Position numbers and translations under genes: made by a program. This document shows, piece by piece, positions 53,783-60,937 of a DNA stretch of 64,000 nucleotides. Position 1 is the stretch's first letter, and each line of letters opens with the position of its first letter. The notes under the pieces were generated by a model that saw only the letters and a list, made by a program, of their open reading frames with translations, searched no databases and was not told where the DNA came from. This DNA is from Phormidesmis priestleyi BC1401. GTDB taxonomy: Bacteria > Cyanobacteriota > Cyanobacteriia > Leptolyngbyales > Leptolyngbyaceae. Location: positions 60,903 through 124,902 of the forward strand of contig NZ_LXYR01000009.1 of the NCBI RefSeq assembly GCF_001650195.1, in the 5' to 3' direction.

Positions 53783-53856
53783 GTCCTCACCCTAGCCCTC
53801 TCCCTTAAGAGAGGGAACAAGATTTCTCCTCTCCAATGAGAGAGGGGGTGAGGGCA
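53783..53856. repeat. Palindromic CCCTCTCCC/GGGAGAGGG repeat, short form
   Basis: TCCTCACCCTAGCCCTCTCCC on the left and a rightward complement near 53845 ending GGTGAGGGCA. It shares the CCTCACCCTA and CCCTCTCCC blocks with the longer elements at 1145 and 30200, but lacks their TTGCAAAAGTCC ends. It lies between sodA and trhO. Confidence 0.6.
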
Positions 53857-53917
53857 ATTCAAGCGATCGGAGAGTCTCAAACGATATGATGAATGCGTCT
53901 TTATGCGTGAATCACAA

Positions 53918-54748
53918 ATGCCCCAGGTCGTTGCCGCCTTTTATAAGTTTGTGCGGCTTTCTGATTGGGTCGAGTTGAGAGACCCCTTATTGTCATGTTG
54001 CTCAGATCAGGGCGTAAAAGGAACAATCTTGCTGGCGGAGGAAGGGATCAACGGCACGATCGCCGGGTCTCGCACCGCCATCGATACCGTTCTGGCATTT
54101 CTCAGAGCCGACCCTCGACTGGCAGATTTAGAGTCTAAAGAGTCCTGCACTGAGCTACCATCCTTCGATCGCATCAAGGTCAAACTCAAAAAAGAAATTG
54201 TGACGTTGGGGCTGTCAGCGGTCGATCCGAGTCGGCAAGTTGGCACTTATGTTAGCCCGCACGACTGGAACGCGCTGATCTCTGACCCAGACGTGACGGT
54301 GATCGATGTTCGCAATCAGTTTGAAGTTGGGATTGGCAGCTTCGATCGAGCCATCGACCCTTGTACAAAATCCTTTCGTCAGTTTCCTGACTATGTGCGA
54401 TCGCACCTCGCCTCTAATCAACACAAAAAAGTCGCAATGTTTTGCACAGGTGGAATTCGCTGTGAGAAAGCATCGGCTTTTATGCTCTCGGAAGGGTTTG
54501 AAGAGGTCTATCACCTCCAGGGTGGCATTCTCAAATATCTTGAAGAAGTGCCTGATGAGCAAAGTCTATGGCGAGGAGAGTGCTTTGTGTTTGATCATCG
54601 GGTTGCCGTCATTCAGGGAGTGACTGAAGGGTCATTTGAGATACGCCGCGACTGTGGTCATCCCATTTCTGAAGCCGATCAAACGACTGACCCCTCAAAA
54701 ACCCCGTGTCCTCATTGCGATCGAAGGGTATCTCCTTCCTTAGGCTGA
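53918..54748 (+). CDS. trhO: tRNA uridine-34 hydroxylase, rhodanese-like (TrhO/YceA)
   Basis: A 276-residue protein starting [20 protein letters not shown]. The N-terminal ferredoxin-like domain has [20 protein letters not shown]; the rhodanese domain has [20 protein letters not shown] and the active-site loop [12 protein letters not shown] with the catalytic cysteine; the C-terminal part has [15 protein letters not shown] and zinc-type CPHC. The family hydroxylates uridine 34 of tRNA in other bacteria, known there as 5-hydroxyuridine formation. The ATG at 53918 matches the family start better than the ATG at 53903. Confidence 0.92.
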   Translation: MPQVVAAFYKFVRLSDWVELRDPLLSCCSDQGVKGTILLAEEGINGTIAGSRTAIDTVLAFLRADPRLADLESKESCTELPSFDRIKVKLKKEIVTLGLSAVDPSRQVGTYVSPHDWNALISDPDVTVIDVRNQFEVGIGSFDRAIDPCTKSFRQFPDYVRSHLASNQHKKVAMFCTGGIRCEKASAFMLSEGFEEVYHLQGGILKYLEEVPDEQSLWRGECFVFDHRVAVIQGVTEGSFEIRRDCGHPISEADQTTDPSKTPCPHCDRRVSPSLG

Positions 54749-54857
54749 GGAATCGAGGGTTTGTGTAAAGAATAATCAGAACAAGTGTGAGGATGACTTT
54801 GAATTGCGAATTTTCGAGCAATTTGTCCAACGTTCACGATAACAAAGGAAGTCTGAT

Positions 54858-55181
54858 ATGGCTGATTCGACTCAAACGGTTGACTTAGATTCTACGATCG
54901 CTGCACTGCAAGGTGGAATTACATCTTTGCCTCCTGAAGCGGCAGTCGGCGCGATCGAAAGCTGGCAGTCTCAGTTGCAAGGCACTGAAATTGCAGAAAC
55001 GCTGGGTCAATTAAAAATGGCGCTTGAGGGTAGCGGTACGGGTGGTTCCTCGATCGGTGGACTTCTTTCTGATCTCGGCTCTCAAACCACAACTTCTGCT
55101 GGAACTGTGACAGGTGACGCAATGTCTAAGCTGCAACAGTTAGGGCAACTTCTTTCTCAAGCCGGTAGCTCTCTCTCATAA
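54858..55181 (+). CDS. Small hypothetical protein
   Basis: A 107-residue, low-complexity, mildly acidic protein, starting MADSTQTVDLDSTIAALQGG with helices ESWQSQLQGTEIAETLGQLK and a Gly-Ser-Thr rich linker. The C-terminus is KLQQLGQLLSQAGSSLS. A good ribosome site, AAAGGAAG, precedes the ATG. I do not recognise the family. No signal peptide. Confidence 0.6.
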   Translation: MADSTQTVDLDSTIAALQGGITSLPPEAAVGAIESWQSQLQGTEIAETLGQLKMALEGSGTGGSSIGGLLSDLGSQTTTSAGTVTGDAMSKLQQLGQLLSQAGSSLS

Positions 55182-55307
55182 GCTCTAGTCATTCTAGATC
55201 TTTTTGAGTCGCGTTATTTTTAACGTTTAATTCACATTAAGAACAGCAATCTAGTGATTCTTCAGATTATTTATCTCTGAGCGTTTACTAGATTGTTGTT
55301 CTTTAAA

Positions 55308-55439
55308 CTTCTTGCAGAAGTCCGAAGATGCCCTCATCCCCAACCCCTTCTCCCAAGCTTGAGAGAAGGGGAGCTAGATTTCAGAGTCCCTCTCCCAAGG
55401 TTGGGAGAGGGATTTAGGGTGAGGGCAGAAACTTTTGTT
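55308..55439 (-). repeat. MITE-like palindromic repeat, degraded inverted copy 4
   Basis: Inverted relative to the copies at 1145, 38574 and 40993. Its left end CTTCTTGCAGAAGTCC is the complement of their right end with one change, while its right end is degraded to AAACTTTTG. The central hairpins match (GAGAAGGGG and GGGAGAGGGA blocks). The nine-base sequence TTGTTCTTT occurs on both sides, at 55296 and 55435, which could be a target duplication or chance. It lies between the small hypothetical gene and a glycosyltransferase. Confidence 0.75.
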
Positions 55440-55515
55440 CTTTTTATAAAAAATTATTTGAAAAACAGATTGCTGACTGTGTTGTGTAAACCTAAGAACC
55501 TGAGCAATTTAGCCA

Positions 55516-56589
55516 TTATCGAGATTCTGCGTATTGGTGTGTATGTCCATTTTTAGAAAAGCGATTTGCTAAAATTTGTTGATACACCGCTTCATAACCA
55601 TCGGTCATTTGTTTAACACCAAAGTGATTCACAACGTGATCGCGGCAGGCATTGCGATCGAGATGACTAACTCGCCCAACCGCATCAACACATTCATCCA
55701 CGCTGTGGCAGAGAAACCCGGTCTCGCCGTGGACAATGATTTCAGGCGTTGAGCCAAGCTCCATCGCAATTACAGGCGTTCCGGCGACCATTGACTCAAT
55801 CATCACTAGCCCAAACGGTTCGCGCCAGGTAATCGGGAATAGGGTTGCCACTGCATTTCCCATCAGGGTGTTTTTTTGAACGTGATTCGCTTCACCCAAA
55901 TATTTGATTTGCTTGCCATCAATGTGAGGCTTAATTTCTTGCTCAAAATAATCGACATCGACTCGATCGACCTTTCCTGCCATTTTGAGATGCCAGCCCG
56001 ATTTTTTGGCAATCTCGATCGCGAGGTGCGTTCCTTTTTCAGGAGAGATTCGCCCTAAAAAAGCCAGATAATGAGATTCATCTGGTTGAGGATAAAATTT
56101 GTGCGCTGCCGGATTGATGCCGTTATAAACCGTCGCAACATAATTCAACCCTAATCTCGGTTCTCGTTGAGTATTTGAGATACTCACATAGGGCTGATTG
56201 TGAAAATGAGTGAATAGCTTTTCGTTATCGGGCGAAAAGCCTCCATGCAAAGTGTGCACAGTCGGGGTTTTGACCAACGGCGCACAGGGCAGAGCCGCGC
56301 AGCCAATGTGAGAATGAATGATGTCAAATTCTTGCGATCGTCGATAAACATGCCCCAGTTGCAGCATCTCATAAACTGAATGCTCTTTAACTCCAGGGTC
56401 GAGGCGTAGAGCACGAGGGTGAATGGCTTCAAGATGGGCAAGACTCACAGAGTCACCCGACGCAAACAACGTGACCTCGTGTCCACGTTTCACTAATTCA
56501 TCGGTCAATAAGCTGACGACTAATTCAGCTCCTCCATAAGCAGGAGGAGGCACACTCTCCCACAAAGGAGCAATTTGAGCAATCCGCAT
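55516..56589 (-). CDS. Family 4 glycosyltransferase
   Basis: A 357-residue GT-B-fold glycosyltransferase. MRIAQIAPLWESVPPPAYGG is the usual opening; LAFLGRISPEKGTHLAIEIA starts the donor half; EPFGLVMIESMVAGTPVIAM has the E-x7-E motif and GSTPEIIVHGETGFLC follows. The ATG at 56589 follows GGAGG, a good ribosome site. No membrane segment. It would build or modify a surface or storage glycan. Not in an operon with the neighbours. Confidence 0.9.
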   Translation of the reverse strand: MRIAQIAPLWESVPPPAYGGAELVVSLLTDELVKRGHEVTLFASGDSVSLAHLEAIHPRALRLDPGVKEHSVYEMLQLGHVYRRSQEFDIIHSHIGCAALPCAPLVKTPTVHTLHGGFSPDNEKLFTHFHNQPYVSISNTQREPRLGLNYVATVYNGINPAAHKFYPQPDESHYLAFLGRISPEKGTHLAIEIAKKSGWHLKMAGKVDRVDVDYFEQEIKPHIDGKQIKYLGEANHVQKNTLMGNAVATLFPITWREPFGLVMIESMVAGTPVIAMELGSTPEIIVHGETGFLCHSVDECVDAVGRVSHLDRNACRDHVVNHFGVKQMTDGYEAVYQQILANRFSKNGHTHQYAESR

Positions 56590-56709
56590 AAAAACCTCCG
56601 CGTTCATTAAAATTGGTTGTAATGATCATTACAGTTTTATAAGATAGGACGCATCTGGCTGCGGAGATAGGGAAAGTTTTTCGCTGAACGGAGCCGAAAT
56701 GCCTCTTCA

Positions 56710-57207
56710 TCAATCGGTTCCGCCCCAACTCCAGACAGGCTTGTCGCCTCGCACGAATTGTTTGAGAATCGCAGTCGTTAGGCTATTTGCATCGCTCATT
56801 CCTGTCATGTCGAGAATTAAATAGGCTTTTCCATTGACGAACCGCATTCTCAAATAGGAATGTCCTGAAAAGTCTTCATTGTCTGACTTGACAATTCGAG
56901 CGGTCGCTTTGCATTGGTCATAGCGTGGCTTAAGTTTGCCGACCCATGTGACGCTAAAATCATCGCTGCTGGCGATCGTAAAACCATCGGCGATCGCGCT
57001 CAAGTTTGCCGTGCCATCGATTGCATAGCTTCCCTCACGATAAGGTTGGAGAGTTTCAGTCACCACCACCTTTGCCGGACAGCGAACGTTGGGATCTTGA
57101 GTGTCGATCGCTTTAAACACTTTGAGATCAAGATTTGCAGCGTGGGCAGGAAGACTTGATAGCACCCATGCCACAATGCCAATTCCGATAAAAGATTGAA
57201 GTTTCAT
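56710..57207 (-). CDS. Hypothetical exported protein
   Basis: A 165-residue protein starting MKLQSFIGIGIVAWVLSSLP, a signal peptide that ends near AHAAN. The mature part is beta-rich: LDLKVFKAIDTQDPNVRCPA, KVVVTETLQPYREGSYAIDG and YDQCKATARIVKSDNEDF, with two cysteines that could form a disulfide. The ATG at 57207 is chosen for the signal peptide; the frame is open to 57249. I do not recognise the family. A periplasmic or extracellular location is likely. Confidence 0.7.
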   Translation of the reverse strand: MKLQSFIGIGIVAWVLSSLPAHAANLDLKVFKAIDTQDPNVRCPAKVVVTETLQPYREGSYAIDGTANLSAIADGFTIASSDDFSVTWVGKLKPRYDQCKATARIVKSDNEDFSGHSYLRMRFVNGKAYLILDMTGMSDANSLTTAILKQFVRGDKPVWSWGGTD

Positions 57208-57280
57208 AGATAGCGCGTTAGAACGTTGAGATATCTGAGTCTTCACCAATCAGCCGCTAAATTTCGGAAAACGGCAGACT

Positions 57281-57487
57281 CTAGCTCTCAAAGGAGCCAT
57301 ATCGCTCTAACCAATCAAAGATTTCATCAAGCTGAGAGAGGGTGACCAATCCATAGTTCCAGAGAGTCATCGGCAGCAGACTAGGGGTTTGCTCAGATTG
57401 TTGCAGGGCAAACACGATCGAGGCTTGAGAAATCAAAAGTTCCTCAGTCAAAAACCGAATCAGAGGATGATTGGTTGAAATCTCCAT
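57281..57487 (-). CDS. DUF2949 domain-containing small protein
   Basis: A 68-residue protein starting MEISTNHPLIRFLTEELLIS. The pattern QASIVFALQQSEQTPSLLPM, TLWNYGLVTLSQLDEIFDWL is that of DUF2949, a small helical cyanobacterial family. The ATG at 57487 is preferred over GTG at 57496. Function unknown. It lies about 70 bases upstream of the exported protein gene on the same strand. Confidence 0.8.
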   Translation of the reverse strand: MEISTNHPLIRFLTEELLISQASIVFALQQSEQTPSLLPMTLWNYGLVTLSQLDEIFDWLERYGSFES

Positions 57488-57620
57488 TGCAGCCACGCTT
57501 TTCTCAACGGTTAAATGGACTTCAGAGTTCAGTTCAGAACCTGAAACAGTGTGACATCTTAGGCTTTAAAAGCGACAATGTTGCATTAATTACCTCTAGT
57601 TTTTAGTGCGAGGTTCCGCC

Positions 57621-58433
57621 GTGACTGTCAGCAATGCCGCAACCCAGTTATATCTCCCAGATGCCAATCTGATTCAAGCTGCACTGGAGGCGATCGATGG
57701 GTTTGCAACATCGAGTGCGCCGAGTGCCTGGGCATCTTTAGATAAAGCGACGATCGTGGCAGACGTGCGATCGCGCGTTAACGATCCGTTTCAAATCAGC
57801 CAGGGCGGGCAGCCTTTTTGCGGTCCGGCAGCCGTTTTGTTTGAGCTGGTCAGAAAACAGCCGCTTCGCTATGTGCGAATTTGTCAAAGTCTGTTTGAAA
57901 CGGGCTACTTTCAAGCGGCGAGTCACTGGCTCTCGGCTCCTAATGAGCTACGACAGGCGAGTCGGGGTGACCTGCGCATGAGCCAAGCCGATTGGATGGT
58001 GTTAGCGACGCTGAGACAGTCAGAAAATTTGCTGTTTCCAGTTGAGCCAAATGCCCCTGACATGATTCGCAATCTGGCAGGAATGACTAAATCGTGGGAA
58101 ATGCGCGGCTGGATCAAGGAGATTTTAGGCTACCGCAAAAGTGAGTATTATCATGCTTATTTGATGAATGACGTGAGTGCATTAAACCAGGCGGCAGCAG
58201 CGATTCAAGCAGGAGGAGTGGCGTTTGCGCTGATCACCGCCGAGGGAATGCTGCAAACCAACCCGCCGCCGATTCCGTTTCCAAGTCACTGGATTGGGCT
58301 ATTAGGAAATGTGTCGGTGACGAATAGCCAGGTGAGTTTTGATATTTATACCTGGTCAAAAAAACTGCACCTCGATCTAGATTTATCGTCGTTTAAGAAA
58401 TATTTTTGGGCAGCCGTCACGGGCATTCCGTAG
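57621..58433 (+). CDS. Predicted cysteine-peptidase-like protein
   Basis: A 270-residue protein. A papain-like triad can be proposed: cysteine in GQPFCGPAAVLFELV (near residue 67), histidine in FPSHWIGLLGNV (near 223) and aspartate in SFDIYTWSKK (near 241). The C-G-P-A pattern at the start of a helix and the H-W-I strand are typical of papain-like or C39-like peptidases, including bacterial toxin domains. The GTG at 57621 with AGG seven bases upstream is chosen; GTG 57606 is in frame. No signal peptide, no partner immunity gene is adjacent. I cannot say whether it is a peptidase, a transglutaminase-like enzyme or an effector. Confidence 0.65.
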   Translation: MTVSNAATQLYLPDANLIQAALEAIDGFATSSAPSAWASLDKATIVADVRSRVNDPFQISQGGQPFCGPAAVLFELVRKQPLRYVRICQSLFETGYFQAASHWLSAPNELRQASRGDLRMSQADWMVLATLRQSENLLFPVEPNAPDMIRNLAGMTKSWEMRGWIKEILGYRKSEYYHAYLMNDVSALNQAAAAIQAGGVAFALITAEGMLQTNPPPIPFPSHWIGLLGNVSVTNSQVSFDIYTWSKKLHLDLDLSSFKKYFWAAVTGIP

Positions 58434-58776
58434 ATATGCGCCGCACCTTTAATAGTCGTCTTCAACGACATTCTCGTTGTAATGCGGAACACGTTTAGTA
58501 GTAAGATACTGAACCTATTGGGGTCATTTTTTGATTTAGCAAGGTTAAACCCTCTAAGAGTCATGAATCTTTGCTTTTATCTGCATCATTAGGGTGTTCG
58601 TCAGTTGCTCCTTTCACATGAAAAGCATTCTCTTAACGGTCATTAAAGTTCTTGCAGTCTGCATTTAAGTTGTGTTACGACATTTTTTTGAAGTCGCTCT
58701 TGCCCCATTAATTCTATCTGAGTGAAATTAGAACAAGCCCCGAGCGGGTCCATCGATCGTTTGAGGAAACTGCTGA
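58434..58776. other. Intergenic stretch without a recognisable gene
   Basis: About 340 bases, AT-rich. I see no gene and no strong terminator. An ORF on the minus strand at 58346-58564 overlaps the peptidase-like gene and looks like a shadow. The promoter of the SGNH-type gene must lie in the right half. Confidence 0.4.
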
Positions 58777-60174
58777 ATGTTTAGAACTAGCCGTAAATCG
58801 TACAGATCGAGCCTGTCGTCATATCAGAAAAAGAAAAAGTCTTTGCCTCGCTGGGTGATTTTGAGTGCTATTCCGATCGCGCTGATCACCCTAGAATTGT
58901 TGGCGCGGTTAATCATCGGAATGATCGGCAAAGCACCCGAACTCGCTGCCTATGATAGCGAACCGCTGAAGGTTACTGCCTACCGATTAAACTATCTCGA
59001 TCAGTCTGGCGCTGCTTATGATGGGCTGCCCGATCGAGGGCGGTTAAACGCAAAACGCAGCCCTCTAATGGGCTATAAGCTGGTCGGCAGTCAAACCAAC
59101 TCGTTTTGGCAAATCAATGAGCAGGGGTTTCGCGACAGTCAGCCCGTAGCACAGACAAAATCGAAAGACGAAGTGCGAATTTTTGTTTTGGGTGGCTCTA
59201 CCGCCTTTGGACAGATGAGTTCTAGCAATCAAAGCACCTTTGCCACCCAGTTAGAAACCCGGCTGAATCAGCAGGTTGCCACTCAGAAGACAAATTCTGC
59301 TAAGTTTCGTCCTAATGTGCTGCCTTACTATGCCGATGAGCTAACAAAAGCGATGGCACTGCCGCCTCGCATTCGAGATAGTCGCTATCGGGTGATTGAT
59401 GCCGCCGTTCCCGGCTATGCGTCTAGCAATGAGCTATCGCAACTCGCGCTTCAGGTGTTATCTTATAAGCCTGATTTTATCATTGTGATGGATGGCTATG
59501 CCGATTTGCTGTTGCCGAGCACTCAAGAGGGAGCCGATATTCCGGGCATTGAGTCGCTGTTAGATAATTCATTTGGGCATTTCACCACAGCGTTGTCAGA
59601 GCGGTTTAAGAATTGGATCAGTCAGTCATTCTTAGTTAAGAGTGTTCAGTATTGGGTGCTGCGTCCACAAGATTCTCTCAAGCTATTAATTCCTCCTGCA
59701 ACAGATGATGCTCAACCCCTAGCACAAAAGCTTCCAGCGAATGCCGATGAACTCGATCGCCGCGTGTCTCGATATCGCAATAACTTAGAGCAAATTGTGC
59801 GGTTGGCATCGGCGGCAAAAATTCCGATCGTGCTGGCACTGCAACCCGAAATCACCAGCCGCAATGTCAACACCCTGGCTCCACAAGAAAAGAAGATTCT
59901 CGATCAGGTCGGACAACCCTACACCCAGCGGGTCAAAGCAGGTTACACCGAACTTCAGCGAGCGATCGCTCAAGTCAAACAGCAGTTTCCTCAGGGCGTG
60001 ACAACGCTCAACTTATATGAGGGAACCAACTTTCAGGGAGAGTCTTTTTACGACACAGTGCATTTAACCGATGCCGGAAATACTGCGATCGCCAATCGGC
60101 TTTATGACACGATCGCCACCTCTCTAACGCTGCAACCCAAGCCTTACGCCGACCAATCACCTCCCGGACGCTAG
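58777..60174 (+). CDS. Membrane-anchored SGNH/GDSL-hydrolase-like protein
   Basis: A 465-residue protein with one membrane helix near residues 26-48 (WVILSAIPIALITLELLARL) after a basic, serine-rich N-terminus. The SGNH-like features are IFVLGGSTAFGQM (serine near 141), AAVPGYASSNELSQLALQVL, DFIIVMDGYADLL and the C-terminal DTVHLTDAGN with the Asp-His pair. An acetyl-esterase or O-acyl-transfer role on a cell-surface glycan fits such membrane-anchored members. The catalytic asparagine-type site is less clear (MDGYADL). Single gene. Confidence 0.82.
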   Translation: MFRTSRKSYRSSLSSYQKKKKSLPRWVILSAIPIALITLELLARLIIGMIGKAPELAAYDSEPLKVTAYRLNYLDQSGAAYDGLPDRGRLNAKRSPLMGYKLVGSQTNSFWQINEQGFRDSQPVAQTKSKDEVRIFVLGGSTAFGQMSSSNQSTFATQLETRLNQQVATQKTNSAKFRPNVLPYYADELTKAMALPPRIRDSRYRVIDAAVPGYASSNELSQLALQVLSYKPDFIIVMDGYADLLLPSTQEGADIPGIESLLDNSFGHFTTALSERFKNWISQSFLVKSVQYWVLRPQDSLKLLIPPATDDAQPLAQKLPANADELDRRVSRYRNNLEQIVRLASAAKIPIVLALQPEITSRNVNTLAPQEKKILDQVGQPYTQRVKAGYTELQRAIAQVKQQFPQGVTTLNLYEGTNFQGESFYDTVHLTDAGNTAIANRLYDTIATSLTLQPKPYADQSPPGR

Positions 60175-60281
60175 AACGGTTTTAAGTGGGCAGTCGTCTA
60201 AGCTGATGTTGAGTAGTGCTGCTTGAACGATCGCTATTGCTAAGGAATAAGGATTTATTAACGTGTGATTCGTCGGGTTCG

Positions 60282-60349
60282 CCCCCTAAATCCCCCAGTC
60301 TGAGGGAGCCGGAGTTCAAAGTCCCCCAGATTGGGGGATTTGGGGGGTG
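60282..60349. repeat. CCCCCTAAATCCCCC palindromic repeat
   Basis: CCCCCTAAATCCCCCAG on the left and GGGGGATTTGGGGGG on the right form an imperfect hairpin, with inner repeats of AGGGAG and CTCCGGC-like sequence between. It is another member of the small palindromic repeats typical of cyanobacterial gaps, different in core from the CCCTCTCCC family. Confidence 0.7.
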
Positions 60350-60465
60350 ACCGTTAGGTAGGTTAGCGTCAGTTCAAAACAGCAGGTTGTTTAATCCTCG
60401 ATCCTTAGAGCGATCGTTCAAGCATTTTTTAGCTGTTCGCTTAGTATTATCAGCTACATACCTAC

Positions 60466-60621
60466 TTACGGATAAAGGTTTGTAGTAGCAGCGTGTGAAT
60501 AAGACACCATCAGCATTAGCAAAACGATGATTCCGATCGTTAGAATTGCTAGAGATCCCCAGCTTGCAGAGTCAGATCCGATCCGCTGTTTTAAGTTATT
60601 AAGCTTGTCAGACGTTGCCAT
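60466..60621 (-). CDS. Small single-span membrane protein
   Basis: A 51-residue ORF, read leftward: MATSDKLNNLKQRIGSDSAS, then one hydrophobic span WGSLAILTIGIIVLLMLMVS, then YSHAATTNLYP. A perfect ribosome site, AGGAGA, lies seven to eight bases before the ATG. It is too short for usual gene callers. A 7-base palindrome, CTATACA/TGTATAG, lies 19 bases upstream of the start. I do not recognise the family. It may be a small membrane regulator or photosystem-associated protein, but that is only a guess. Confidence 0.65.
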   Translation of the reverse strand: MATSDKLNNLKQRIGSDSASWGSLAILTIGIIVLLMLMVSYSHAATTNLYP

Positions 60622-60639
60622 ATCAGTCTCTCCTTTTGC

Positions 60640-60658
60640 CTATACACCCGTTGTATAG
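60640..60658. promoter_or_regulatory. CTATACA/TGTATAG palindrome upstream of the 51-residue gene
   Basis: Perfect seven-base arms, CTATACA and TGTATAG, with a five-base spacer, located just upstream of the ribosome site of the small leftward gene. It could be an operator, or a -10-like region in the palindrome (TATACA reads as a possible -10). No T tract follows, so it is not a terminator. Confidence 0.5.
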
Positions 60659-60937
60659 AAAAAAGTTGAGGAACTTGTGAGGAACGCCATAAAGTTCGCG
60701 ATTCACGAATCATAAGTTTTATCAGACTTCTGCATTCGCCAATCCCTCAGTGTCGTGTTCAGGGTTCAAATATTTTTATTGATTAGTTTTTAACGATGGT
60801 TACCTCATTATCTTTACTATAGTTATGGAGCGGTAATTTATTAACATCAGAGGTGAGTCCACTAATCTCCGATATACAAATAGTCTTTGCGTTAGCTACC
60901 TTAATTTCTTGTTGCTCCTCACGACTCAAAACTCTTC

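Noticed and set aside
53783..53856. Reading the CCCTCTCCC repeats as a CRISPR array.
   Set aside because: The units are single palindromes spread over the window at gene ends, not regularly spaced direct repeats with unique spacers.
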